A stretch of 56,858 bases of DNA from Actinomycetes bacterium. Its GTDB lineage: Bacteria; Actinomycetota; Acidimicrobiia; Acidimicrobiales; Bog-793. The notes under the pieces were generated by a model that did no database searches, was not told where the DNA came from, and saw only the letters and a program-made list of their open reading frames with translations. A program made the translations under genes and the position numbers. This document shows, one piece after another, positions 34,659 through 42,767 of the stretch (the stretch's first letter is position 1; each line of letters starts with the position of its first letter). The stretch lies in contig JAKBAA010000010.1 of assembly GCA_021809425.1 (NCBI GenBank), positions 1 to 56,858 on the forward strand. The letters run 5' to 3'.

Positions 34659-35405
34659 GTGCGGAGCCTGGTCGTCCTCCCGACCTACAACGAGGCGGCG
34701 AACATCACCCGGATCCTCGAGTCGGTGCGGCACGCCTGCCCGCAGGCCGGCGTTCTCGTCGTCGACGACTCGAGCCCCGACGGCACGGCCGACCTCGTGA
34801 AGCACGCCGCCGAGGATCTCGGCGGGATCGACCTGTTGGTGCGACCGGCCAAGGCCGGCCTGGGCAATGCCTACAAGGCCGGGTTCGGTTGGGGGCTCGA
34901 GCACGGCTACGAGGCGTTCGTCGAGATGGACAGCGACTTCTCGCACGACCCGGCCGACCTGCCCCGCCTGCTGGCGCCGCTCGAGGCGGGCCAGGCGGAG
35001 CTGGCGATCGGCTCCCGCTACGTCCCGGGCGGCGCGATCCCCAACTGGTCGGTCAGCCGGCGCCTGCTGTCGCGCTGCGGCAACCTCTACGCCAAGCACG
35101 CCCTCGGGCTCGGCGTCGAGGACTCGACGGCGGGCTACCGGGCCTACGCACGGACGCTCCTCGAGCGGATCGACTTCGCGTCGGTCCGGGCCGACTCGTA
35201 CGGTTTCCAGATCGAGATGACCTACTTCTCGATCCTTGCCGGCGCGAAGGTGGCCGAGGTGCCGATCCGGTTCGTCGACCGGGTCGAGGGCGACTCGAAG
35301 ATGTCGCGCCACACCGTCACCGAGGCGCTGCTGATCGTCACCGGGCTCGCCGCCCGCCGGCTCCTCAGGGCCGCACGGCGGCGGCGAGGAGCGCCTGCAG
35401 CTTGA
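34659..35405 (+). CDS. Polyprenol monophosphomannose synthase (GT2, Ppm1/Dpm1 type)
   Basis: Protein of 248 residues, cytoplasmic GT-A fold with no membrane segments. It would transfer mannose from GDP-mannose to polyprenyl phosphate, giving the donor for lipoglycans and protein mannosylation. Markers are VVLPTYNEAANITRI, VVDDSSPDGTADLV (nucleotide and metal binding), VEMDSDFSHDPADLPRLL, IGSRYVPGG, and RVEGDSKMSRHTV. The start GTG is leaderless by the TAGGGT spacing. The 3' end overlaps the convergent menF gene by 41 bp. The acyltransferase domain fused to the mycobacterial Ppm1 is absent. The sugar and lipid specificities are inferred from family. Confidence 0.9.
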   Translation: MRSLVVLPTYNEAANITRILESVRHACPQAGVLVVDDSSPDGTADLVKHAAEDLGGIDLLVRPAKAGLGNAYKAGFGWGLEHGYEAFVEMDSDFSHDPADLPRLLAPLEAGQAELAIGSRYVPGGAIPNWSVSRRLLSRCGNLYAKHALGLGVEDSTAGYRAYARTLLERIDFASVRADSYGFQIEMTYFSILAGAKVAEVPIRFVDRVEGDSKMSRHTVTEALLIVTGLAARRLLRAARRRRGAPAA

Positions 35406-36753
35406 GCTGCGTCTCGGCCAGCTCGGCGGCCGGGTCCGACCCGTCGACGATGCCGACGCCGGCGAGCAGCCGGGCGCGAGTGCCCTCGACGAGGGCACTG
35501 CGGATGCCCACCCAGAAGGCGCCGTCGCCGCTCCCCTCGAGGTAGCCGACCGGGCCGGCGTAGCGGTCGCGGTCGATGCCCTCGTGGGCGGCCAGGTAGG
35601 CCAACGCGGCTTCCCGCGGCCAGCCCCCGACGGCCGGCGTCGGATGGAGGGTGGCGGCGAGCTCCAGGGCGCTCGCCGGCGCGACGAGGCGCCCGGAGAT
35701 GGTGCTGGCGAGGTGCGACACGTTGCGCAGCTCGACCAGCGTCGGCTCGTCGGAGGCCGCCAGCTCGTGGCAGTACGTGCCAAGATCGGCAAGGATCGCC
35801 CGGACGACGACGGCGTGCTCGGCGCGGTCCTTGCCCGACGACCGCAGCCCGTCGGCGAGCCGGTCGTCCTCGTCCGGGTCGCCGCTGCGGGCGACCGTCC
35901 CGGCGAGCGGCACCGACCGCACGGCGTCGCCGCTGCGGGCGCACAGCAGCTCCGGGCTGGCCCCGACGAAGCCGTCGACGGCAAAGGTGGCGCACGACGG
36001 GTGGAGCGCTCGCAGCCGCTCGACGAGGTCGTGCTGGCGCAGCGGGCGGTTGGCCACGATCGAGACCTCGCGGGCGAGCACCACCTTCTCGAGCCCGCCC
36101 CACCCGGCGCGGATCGCCGCCACCGCCCCGGCGACGCGGCGGGAGAAGTCGGCATGGGGCCGCGCCGACGACAGCTCGAAGCCGTCCGGCGGGGTCCCGG
36201 CGTCCCCGGCTGCCCCCTCCCTGGTTGCCCCCGCGCCGTCGTCCTCGGAACCGGCGACCTCGGAACCGGCGATCTCGGCGAGCAGCCGCTCGAGCTCCGG
36301 TCCGGGGGAGCAGCCGGCAAGCCGGGCGGCGAGCAGCTCGGCGGTCGCCGGGCTGGCGACGACGACGAGGCGCGGCGCCGCCGTCGCAGTGCCCATGGTG
36401 ACGGTGACCACCGGGACGGTGAGGCGGCCCGGCGCCGACGGGTCGAAGGGGAGGGCGCCGACGGCGATGGCCGACGGACCGAGCTCGGCGAGCAGCCGGC
36501 TGGCCTCGGTGGCGGCCCCGGGGGCGCCGAGCCCGTCCGGGAGCTCGAGGTGCGCGGCGACGCCGCACCCGAGGAGGGCGAAGGAGTCGCCTTCCACCAG
36601 CCGGCCGGCTCGCCGGGCGAGGCGGCGCACGGCGGCCACGGCGGCGTCGCCGACCGGCACGCTGGCGGCGACGAGCGGCGCCGACCCGGCCGGCGAGGGC
36701 CGGTCCAAGGTGGCGGGAAGGAGGGTGCCGCCAGGGGTGGCGTTGGCCGTCAC
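35365..36753 (-). CDS. menF: Isochorismate synthase (MenF/EntC type)
   Basis: Protein of 462 residues. It turns chorismate into isochorismate for menaquinone or for siderophores; the neighbouring menG favours menaquinone. The chorismate-binding fold has EKVVLAREVSI, FVGASPELLCARSG, VPLAGTVARSGD, LHPTPAVGGWPREAAL and RYAGPVGYLEG. The GTG at 36753 overlaps the stop of menG (TGA), so they are coupled. A low-complexity insert near residues 160-190 (SEVAGSEVAGSEDDGAGA) includes a 15-bp tandem repeat at 36244-36273. The menD, menH, menC, menE and menB genes are not in the window. Confidence 0.92.
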   Translation of the reverse strand: MTANATPGGTLLPATLDRPSPAGSAPLVAASVPVGDAAVAAVRRLARRAGRLVEGDSFALLGCGVAAHLELPDGLGAPGAATEASRLLAELGPSAIAVGALPFDPSAPGRLTVPVVTVTMGTATAAPRLVVVASPATAELLAARLAGCSPGPELERLLAEIAGSEVAGSEDDGAGATREGAAGDAGTPPDGFELSSARPHADFSRRVAGAVAAIRAGWGGLEKVVLAREVSIVANRPLRQHDLVERLRALHPSCATFAVDGFVGASPELLCARSGDAVRSVPLAGTVARSGDPDEDDRLADGLRSSGKDRAEHAVVVRAILADLGTYCHELAASDEPTLVELRNVSHLASTISGRLVAPASALELAATLHPTPAVGGWPREAALAYLAAHEGIDRDRYAGPVGYLEGSGDGAFWVGIRSALVEGTRARLLAGVGIVDGSDPAAELAETQLKLQALLAAAVRP

Positions 36754-37412
36754 GACCGGTCGTCGGCGCGGGTGGCGCAGACGAGCTGGGCGACGCCGCC
36801 GGTGAGGCGCTGGTGGGCCACCGCCCGGAAGCCGGCCGCCTCGAGCAGCGCGGCGAGCCGCTCGGCCGTCGGCAGGTAGGCGACGGAGCGAGGGAGGTAC
36901 CCGTAGGCAGGCCCGTCGGAGAGGAGCGCGCCGAGGCGGGGGACGACCGACCGGAACCACACGGCGTGGCCGATCCGGAGCAGCGGGCTGGCCGGCGTGT
37001 CGACCTCGAGGATGGACAGCCGGCCGCCGGGCCGCACCACCCGCGCCACCTCGGCGAGCGTGGCGGGGAGGTCGGCGAGGTTGCGCAGGCCGAACCCGCT
37101 GACCACGCCGTCGAGGCTGCCGTCGCCGAACGGGAGGCGGACGGCGTCGGCCTGGACGGCCGGACCGTGGCCGGGGGGGGCAGCGGCGAGCATGCCGAAC
37201 GACAGGTCGGCCCCGACCGGGCGGTGCCCGGCGCTGCGGGCGGCCGCCACGAGGTCGCCGGTGCCGCAGGCGAGGTCGAGCACGAGCGACCTCGCCGGCA
37301 GGCCGAGGCAGGCGACGGCGTGCCGCCGCCAACCCTGGTCCAGGCCGAAGGTCATCAGCCGGTTGACGAGGTCGTAGCGGGGCGCGATCCGGTCGAACAT
37401 GTCCCGGACCAT
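36750..37412 (-). CDS. menG: Demethylmenaquinone methyltransferase (MenG/UbiE)
   Basis: Protein of 220 residues from the ATG at 37412; the GTG at 37418 is an equal candidate, and AAGGTGG lies just upstream. It methylates demethylmenaquinone with S-adenosylmethionine in the last step of menaquinone synthesis. MVRDMFDRIAPRYDLVNRLM, the SAM site LDLACGTGDLVAAARSAG, GADLSFGML, DAVRLPFGDGSLDGV and SGFGLRNLADLPATLAEVAR are typical. It is followed by menF with a 4-base overlap and preceded by a small membrane protein gene in the same direction. Confidence 0.93.
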   Translation of the reverse strand: MVRDMFDRIAPRYDLVNRLMTFGLDQGWRRHAVACLGLPARSLVLDLACGTGDLVAAARSAGHRPVGADLSFGMLAAAPPGHGPAVQADAVRLPFGDGSLDGVVSGFGLRNLADLPATLAEVARVVRPGGRLSILEVDTPASPLLRIGHAVWFRSVVPRLGALLSDGPAYGYLPRSVAYLPTAERLAALLEAAGFRAVAHQRLTGGVAQLVCATRADDRS

Positions 37413-37465
37413 CGCCACCTTGTCGTCCCCGACCGGCAGCGCTGCCCGATCGGTGCCCGTCGTGC

Positions 37466-37840
37466 TCAGCGGAACCAGAGCTTGTAGTAGTTCCGGCTCA
37501 TCGGGTGCAGGAGCAGGGCGACGAGGGCCACCTGGAAGATCAGGTTGAGCAGGCCCCCGGCGAACAGGCTGCCGGTGACGACCACGAGGAGGACGAGCGG
37601 GGCGAACGCCGCAGCCAGGGCGACCACGTAGCCCCACTTGCGCTCGTTGGCGATGCCGAAGCCGCCGACGGCGTCGAGGGCGAGCAGGGCCAGCTCGAGG
37701 AGCAGGCCGATGCCGCCGGCGCCGATCCCGAAGATGAGGCCGAGGGCGGCGTTCCAGTAGAGGAGCGCCACGGCGATCTGCAGGGTCTGCGGCTGGCCAG
37801 AGGGGAACCACCGCCGCTGCTGGACGCTCGTGCGAGCCAT
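37466..37840 (-). CDS. Small membrane protein of unknown function
   Basis: Protein of 124 residues with three to four hydrophobic segments (from about LQIAVALLYWNAALGLIFGI, GLLLELALLALDAVGGFGIA, VALAAAFAPLVLLVVVTGSL and LLNLIFQVALVALLLH). It starts KaR-like (MARTSVQQRRWFPSGQPQ) and ends NYYKLWFR. The ATG at 37840 is preceded at 6 nt by CAGACT, a possible -10. It is upstream of menG in the same direction with a 53-bp gap. I do not recognise the family, though the shape is like that of small actinobacterial membrane proteins. Confidence 0.7.
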   Translation of the reverse strand: MARTSVQQRRWFPSGQPQTLQIAVALLYWNAALGLIFGIGAGGIGLLLELALLALDAVGGFGIANERKWGYVVALAAAFAPLVLLVVVTGSLFAGGLLNLIFQVALVALLLHPMSRNYYKLWFR

Positions 37841-38132
37841 GGCCACAGTCTGCCAGCTCCCGCGCCCCGGGGGCGGTCGCGCCCGCTCTGCCGTGCTGCG
37901 GCGCTGCCCCGAGGGGCACCCTGTGGTAGGCGGCACGCCGCTGCGGGTAGGGACCGACCGGGCACGGTGCTCAGGCGGGTTCGGGCGGGTCGAGGGAGGC
38001 ACCAGAGGCATGCAAGTGGTCGGCACCGCTCGGGCGGCCGGCGCGGCGCCCGGGCGGCCGGTGCCGGCCGGCCACCCTTCGGCGGCCCCCGGACGTTCGT
38101 GGCCCGTCCGGGCAGGCAGGGGAGCGCGCTAG

Positions 38133-39134
38133 GTGCCCGGCCGCTGGCGATCGCAGTCGATCAACGTCCAGTCCCTTCTCGTCGAGGCCTGTTGGCGTCC
38201 GATGGTGGGCGATGTTGCCGGCGACTTCCACGACGTGCTCGACCTGCGAGACGGCCGCATCGGCCTCGTCGTCGGCGACGTCGCAGGGTTCGGTCCGGTG
38301 GCGGCCGAGCGCGCCGAGGACCTACGCGGGGCGATCGCCGTCGCCTTCCGCCGCACCGACCGGCCCGAGCGGGTGCTCGGCGCGCTCGACGAGCGGATGG
38401 ACGCCACCGGCGAGCTGTTCGCCACGATGGCCTGCGCCGTGCTCGACCCGGCGACCCGGACGGTCGAGGTGGCAAATGCCGGTCACCCACCCATCCTTTT
38501 CGCCGACCGCTTCGAGGCGCGCTTGCTCGACGGGCCGGTGCAGCCGCCGCTCGGGTTGGCGGGCGAGCGGCGGTCGGTCGGCTATGCCGTGCCGGGCGAC
38601 GCCGCACTGTTCCTGTACACCGACGGCCTTGTCGAGCGGCGCGGCGAGCGCCTCGACGGGGCGCTCGCCACGCTGGTCGAGGTGGCGCGGGGCCTGCACG
38701 GCTCGGCAGCATCGGCCGCCGAGCTCGCCCGCCGTGCGACCGGTCGGCTCGGACAGCCCGCCGACGACGCCACCGTCGTGTCGGTCCGCTTCCTGCCCGA
38801 GGGCGTCCGCCGCGGTGGCGGACCGGTGGCGGCGATCGGCCCGGCCCGCCAGCAGGTGGTGCTGCGCGTCTACCTCGATCCCCGTGACCTCCGCTCCATG
38901 CGGACCGAGTCGGTGGTCAACGAGCTCGTGCTCCGGGCACGACGTGACCTCGACGTGCGGGCCGAGGTGGTCGACATCGCCGTGCCCGGCGTCGACGTCG
39001 AGACCGACGGCGTGCTCGCCTCGCCGACGATCGTGCGGGCCGCCCCGCTGCCGCGCATCCGCGTCATCGGCTGCGCCCGCGACGCCGAGGAGCTCGCCCG
39101 TGCCCTGCAGCTGCCGCTCGACGAGGAGGCTTGA
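38133..39134 (+). CDS. SpoIIE/PP2C-type phosphatase fused to a C-terminal KaiB-like domain
   Basis: Protein of 333 residues with two parts. Residues about 15-225 are a SpoIIE/RsbU-type Ser/Thr phosphatase with all metal-binding motifs: GDFHD (D31, D34), VVGDVAGFG (D49), LYTDGLVE (D164) and DDATVV (D211, D212). Residues about 240-325 are a thioredoxin-like domain matching KaiB (and the SasA sensor domain): QVVLRVYLDP, RAEVVDIAVPG, LASPTIVRAAPLPRIRVIG, with the ASPT proline and the later prolines conserved. The kaiC gene begins 3 bp after the stop, so they are cotranscribed. SpoIIE phosphatases usually dephosphorylate STAS anti-anti-sigma factors; KaiB and SasA bind KaiC. The natural inference is a phosphatase recruited or switched by KaiC. 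GTG at 38133 follows GGGGAG. The KaiB call is by eye. Confidence 0.85.
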   Translation: MPGRWRSQSINVQSLLVEACWRPMVGDVAGDFHDVLDLRDGRIGLVVGDVAGFGPVAAERAEDLRGAIAVAFRRTDRPERVLGALDERMDATGELFATMACAVLDPATRTVEVANAGHPPILFADRFEARLLDGPVQPPLGLAGERRSVGYAVPGDAALFLYTDGLVERRGERLDGALATLVEVARGLHGSAASAAELARRATGRLGQPADDATVVSVRFLPEGVRRGGGPVAAIGPARQQVVLRVYLDPRDLRSMRTESVVNELVLRARRDLDVRAEVVDIAVPGVDVETDGVLASPTIVRAAPLPRIRVIGCARDAEELARALQLPLDEEA

Positions 39135-39137
39135 GCC

Positions 39138-40592
39138 TTGTCCCTCCCACACCCGCCCCAGGTGGAACGCCTGGCGGTCGGTATCCCCGGGCTCGAGCTC
39201 GTCACCGGCGGAGGGCTCCCGCGCAACCGGCTGAGCCTGGTTGCCGGCACGGCCGGTAGCGGCAAGACCGTGTTCGCCTCCCAGTTCCTCGCCTCTGGTA
39301 TCACCGGGGCGGGCGACGCCGGGGTGTACGTCACCTTGGAGGAGCGACCTGAGGCGATCCGGCGCAACATGGCGTCGCTCGGCTGGGACATCGCTGCCTG
39401 GGAGGCCGAGGGTCGGTGGGCGTTCGTCGACGCCTCGCCGCGCCACCAGATCGACACGGTGTTCACCGGGTCGGACTTCGACCTCGGGCCGTTGCTCGCC
39501 CGCATCGCCACGGCCGTCGCCTCCGTCGGTGCCCGTCGGGTGGCGCTCGACTCGATCGGCGCCCTTGTGGCGCAGTTCGAGCACGTCTACCCGGCTCGCC
39601 AGGCGCTGTTCCAGCTGGCCCAGGCGCTCGAGCAGGCGGGGGTGACGACCGTGATGACCACCGACCGGCTCGACGACTACGGGCCGCTCACCCAGCTCGG
39701 CTTCGAGGAGTTCATCGCCGACAACGTCATCATCTTGCGCAACGCGCTCGAGGGGGAGAAGCGGCGCCGAACCCTCGAGGTGCTGAAGCTGCGGGGCGGC
39801 TCGCACCTCCGGGGGGAGCACCTGTTCACCCTCGTGGGTGGACAGGGCATGGTGGTGGTCCCGGTGGCGGTCACCTCGATCGGCTACGCCAGCTCCACCC
39901 GGCGGCTCACCTCGGGCGTGTCGTCCCTCGACGACATGCTGCGTGGCGGCCTGTTCGAGAAGTCGCTGTGGCTCGTCGCCGGGGCCACCGGAACGGGCAA
40001 GTCGCTGCTGACGGCTCAATTCGTGGCCGGAGGGGTGGCGGCGGGGGAACGGTGCCTGCTGCACTCGTTCGAGGAGAGCCACGCCCAGCTGGTCCGCAAC
40101 GCCGCGGCGTGGGGCGTCGACCTCGAGTCGATGGAGGCAAGCGGCAGCCTCCAGGTCGTCGCCGAGGCCCCCGAGGCGGCCTCGCTGGAGGACCACCTGC
40201 AGCGCATGAAGGCGGCCATCGACCGGTTCGAGCCCGACCGGGTGGCCATCGACAGCCTGACGGCGCTGCAGCGGATCGCCACGGTGAAGAGCTTCCGGGA
40301 GTACGTGCTCGGCCTCACCTTTCACATCAAGCTTCGCTCGATGCTCGGCATGGTGACGAGCACCAGCCAGGACGTCCTCCGGGCCGAGGCGACGAACGAC
40401 CTGCACATCTCGACGATCAGCGACGTCATCACGCTGCTCCACTATCTCCCGGTCGGCGGCGAGCTCCAGCGGGGTGTGCAGATCCTCAAGATGCGCGGCT
40501 CCGATCACGACAAGGCAGTGCGCCGCTTCCAGATCACCGGCCGTGGCATGGAGATCGCTGAGCCCTTTGCCGATATCGACCGGCTGTTCTGA
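39138..40592 (+). CDS. kaiC: KaiC-like circadian clock ATPase/autokinase, two RecA domains
   Basis: Protein of 484 residues. The CI half has Walker A GTAGSGKT (37-44), catalytic E68/E69 in VTLEERPEAI, VMTTDRLDDYGPLTQLGFEE, RNALEGEKRRRTLEVLKLRG. The CII half has Walker A GATGTGKS (282-289), E312/E313 in HSFEESHAQLVRNA, DSLTALQRIA, and the phosphorylation dyad S425/T426 in DLHISTISDVITLLHY, aligned with S431/T432 of cyanobacterial KaiC. KMRGSDHDKAVRRFQI is also conserved. The chain stops near IAEPFADIDRLF, so the C-terminal tail and A-loop that cyanobacterial KaiA binds are missing, as in KaiA-independent systems. TTG at 39138 is supported by AGGAGG at 39125-39130. Length 484 versus 519 in Synechococcus. 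Confidence 0.94.
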   Translation: MSLPHPPQVERLAVGIPGLELVTGGGLPRNRLSLVAGTAGSGKTVFASQFLASGITGAGDAGVYVTLEERPEAIRRNMASLGWDIAAWEAEGRWAFVDASPRHQIDTVFTGSDFDLGPLLARIATAVASVGARRVALDSIGALVAQFEHVYPARQALFQLAQALEQAGVTTVMTTDRLDDYGPLTQLGFEEFIADNVIILRNALEGEKRRRTLEVLKLRGGSHLRGEHLFTLVGGQGMVVVPVAVTSIGYASSTRRLTSGVSSLDDMLRGGLFEKSLWLVAGATGTGKSLLTAQFVAGGVAAGERCLLHSFEESHAQLVRNAAAWGVDLESMEASGSLQVVAEAPEAASLEDHLQRMKAAIDRFEPDRVAIDSLTALQRIATVKSFREYVLGLTFHIKLRSMLGMVTSTSQDVLRAEATNDLHISTISDVITLLHYLPVGGELQRGVQILKMRGSDHDKAVRRFQITGRGMEIAEPFADIDRLF

Positions 40593-40637
40593 CTGGTCAC
40601 GTCCGCCGCACCGTCGCGGGCGCGGGGCCGCGGTCGG

Positions 40638-41663
40638 CTACCGGCCGGCGCCGGCCGAGCCGGCGAGCTGGCCGCAGGCTGCGGCGATGTCGCGCCCGCG
40701 TGTCGCCCGCACCGTGACGTTCACGCCGCGCCGGTCCAGCTCGTCCCGGAACCGGCGGACGGCCGCCGCCGAGGAGCCCACGGCGAGGTAGCCGGGGGTC
40801 GGGTTGAGCGGGATGAGGTTGACATGGGCGTGCAGCGGCCGGGCGATGGCCGCCAGCTCGTCGGCGTCGTCCGTACGGTCGTTGACCCCGGCGATGAGCG
40901 CCCACTCGAACGACAGCCGGCGGTGGGTGCGCTCGACGTAGCGGGCGCAGGCGGCGCGCACGGTGTCGAGCGGGTAGCGCCGGTTGAGCGGCACCAGGCG
41001 GCTACGGAGCTCGTCGTTGGCGGCATGCAGCGACACGGCGAGGCTCACCTGGAGCGGCTCTCCGGCCAGCCGTTCGATGCCCGGCACCACGCCGACGGTC
41101 GACAGGGTCAGGTTGCGGGCGCCGATGCCGATGTCGACCACGATGGAGCGGACGGCAGCGAGCACGCGGTCGTAGTTGGCGAGCGGCTCGCCCATCCCCA
41201 TGAACACGACGTGGTCGAGCCGCCGCCCCTCCTCCCGGGCGGCACGGGCCGCCCGGACCACCTGCTCGACGATCTCGCCACGCTGCAGGTGGCGTCCGAA
41301 CCCGCCCTGCCCGGTGGCGCAGAACGAGCAGGCCATGGCGCATCCCGCCTGCGAGGAGACACACACCGTCGCCCGCCTCGGGTAGCGCATGAGCACTGTC
41401 TCGACGACGGCCCCGTCGTGGAGGCGGAACAGCCACTTGTCGGTCGCCCCGTCGTCGGCGCGCCGGGCGTCGGCGAGCTCGAGGGCCGGCGCCAGCTCGG
41501 GGAGCGCCGCCAGGTGCCGACGCAGGGGGACGGGCAGCGTCGACAGCTCGTCCGGCTGGGCGAGCTGTCGATAGAGGCCGTCGTGCAGCTGCCGGGCGCG
41601 GAAGGCCGGCTCGCCCGGCAGCAGGTCGGCGAGGCCGTCGAGGTCGTGGTCGTACCGGCTCAT
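40638..41663 (-). CDS. rlmN: 23S rRNA (adenine2503-C2)-methyltransferase, radical SAM
   Basis: Protein of 341 residues. It methylates A2503 of 23S rRNA, and in some bacteria A37 of tRNAs. Radical SAM cysteines are in CAMACSFCATGQGGFGR, with VCVSSQAGCAM before it; VVFMGMGEPLANYDRVLAAV, LTLSTVGVVPGIERLA, VSLHAANDELRSRLVPLNRR and HVNLIPLNPTPGY follow the family order. The catalytic cysteine near the C-terminus lies in RDIAAACGQLAG. The ATG at 41663 overlaps the mshD stop by 4 bases, so it is cotranscribed with the upstream mycothiol synthase. Confidence 0.96.
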   Translation of the reverse strand: MSRYDHDLDGLADLLPGEPAFRARQLHDGLYRQLAQPDELSTLPVPLRRHLAALPELAPALELADARRADDGATDKWLFRLHDGAVVETVLMRYPRRATVCVSSQAGCAMACSFCATGQGGFGRHLQRGEIVEQVVRAARAAREEGRRLDHVVFMGMGEPLANYDRVLAAVRSIVVDIGIGARNLTLSTVGVVPGIERLAGEPLQVSLAVSLHAANDELRSRLVPLNRRYPLDTVRAACARYVERTHRRLSFEWALIAGVNDRTDDADELAAIARPLHAHVNLIPLNPTPGYLAVGSSAAAVRRFRDELDRRGVNVTVRATRGRDIAAACGQLAGSAGAGR

Positions 41664-42643
41664 GCGTCCGGCGCTCGTGCGCCGCCGAGGGGGTCGGTCG
41701 CCTCGACGTGCCCGCCGTAGACCCGGTCGACGTGGTCCTCGACGAAGCCGGCGCTGCGGTACAGGCGCAGGGCCGGCGCGTTGCCGGCGTCGACGTAGAG
41801 GGTCACCTGGCGGGCCCCCACCGAGAAGAGGTGCTGGCAGCCGACGGCCAGCAGGGAGGCACCGAGACCGGTCCCCTGGTAGGCCGGGGCGACCCCGAGG
41901 ACGTAGATCTCGCCCACCTCCGGTGTGGCCAGCTCGCGCTTCGTCCAGCAGAAGCCGGCCAGGCCCCCGCCCCCGTCGCCCCCGTCGCCGTCGCCGTCGA
42001 CCACCAGGAACCCGTCGGGATCGAACCAGTCGAGCGCCTCGTGCGCCCGCACCGTCGCCTCGTCCCAGCTGCCCTGGTCGGGGTGGCCGGCGAAGGCGGC
42101 GTTGTTGACGGCCAGCCAGGCCCGCTCGTCGGTGCCCGGGCGGAACGGTCGGGCGCGCACCCGGGCCGCCCTGGCGGCAAGCGCACCGTCGAGGGGCAGC
42201 GGGCGGCGCAGCTGCAGGAGCTCCCGGACCGGCCGCAGGGCGAGCGAGGCCGCCACGTCGTCGTCGGACGGTCCGGCGACCGGCACGAACCACTGGAGCG
42301 ACCCGCCCCCACCGGCGGCGACGGCGACGAGGGCGCGCCGGGCGACCGCAGCGCGCAGGCGTTCGGCGCCGGGCACCTCGGCGACCGCCATCTCGAGATC
42401 CCAACCGGACGGGCCGCGGCGGAGCTGGCCGTAGGCCGAGAGGGTGCCCGGTCGACCGGGCGCCGGAACGAGCAGGGCGGCGAAGCCGGGCACGCTGCCC
42501 GGCGCCCGCCGCTCCTCGTCGAGCTCGAGCCAGCGCGCCTCCCCGAGCGCCGCGTGCCCGCCGCGCCCCGCCGAGGCGGCGAGCGCCGCCACCTCGGCGT
42601 AGGCGCGGTCGTCGAGGCGCCGGCGGAGCTCGACGGAGGTCAC
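41660..42643 (-). CDS. mshD: Mycothiol synthase (two GNAT domains)
   Basis: Protein of 327 residues, near the length of MshD. It acetylates Cys-GlcN-Ins with acetyl-CoA in the last step of mycothiol synthesis, the low-molecular-weight thiol of Actinobacteria. The C-terminal active GNAT domain shows FRPGTDERAWLAVNNAAFAGHPDQGSW, AGFCWTKRE, GEIYVLGVAPAYQGTGLGASLL (acetyl-CoA binding) and LYVDAGNAPALRLYRSAGF. The N-terminal GNAT domain is degenerate. A run of GD residues (DGDGDGGDGGGG) comes from short 9-bp repeats. mshA, mshB and mshC are not in the window. Its presence is one of the best indicators of an actinobacterium. Confidence 0.92.
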   Translation of the reverse strand: MTSVELRRRLDDRAYAEVAALAASAGRGGHAALGEARWLELDEERRAPGSVPGFAALLVPAPGRPGTLSAYGQLRRGPSGWDLEMAVAEVPGAERLRAAVARRALVAVAAGGGGSLQWFVPVAGPSDDDVAASLALRPVRELLQLRRPLPLDGALAARAARVRARPFRPGTDERAWLAVNNAAFAGHPDQGSWDEATVRAHEALDWFDPDGFLVVDGDGDGGDGGGGLAGFCWTKRELATPEVGEIYVLGVAPAYQGTGLGASLLAVGCQHLFSVGARQVTLYVDAGNAPALRLYRSAGFVEDHVDRVYGGHVEATDPLGGARAPDA

Positions 42644-42676
42644 GGGTGCAGGCTAGGCGGCAACGGCGGAAGGCTC

Positions 42677-42751
42677 TGCGGCCCCGGCTGCCCGCCGTGC
42701 GGCCCCGGCTGCCCGCCGTGCGGCCCCGGCTGCCCGCCGTGCGGCCCCGGC
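42677..42751. repeat. 21-bp tandem repeats upstream of nth
   Basis: TGCGGCCCCGGCTGCCCGCCG begins at 42677, 42698 and 42719, with a 13-base partial copy at 42740. The array is noncoding and ends just before the nth -10 box, so it could modulate that promoter or mshD's 5' flank. Confidence 0.95.
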
Positions 42752-42755
42752 TCGC

Positions 42756-42761
42756 TACGAT
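42756..42761 (+). promoter_or_regulatory. -10 box (TACGAT) of a leaderless nth gene
   Basis: TACGAT ends 6 nt before the GTG at 42768. There is no ribosome-binding site between them. Confidence 0.5.
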
Positions 42762-42767
42762 CCGGCG

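Noticed and set aside
37830-38132. A 100-codon ORF immediately before the phosphatase-KaiB gene
   Set aside because: It begins inside the divergent membrane protein gene, is Arg/Gly/Pro-rich, and lacks a ribosome-binding site.
42677-42751. A CRISPR-like array
   Set aside because: The 21-bp units are directly adjacent with no spacers, and no cas genes are near.
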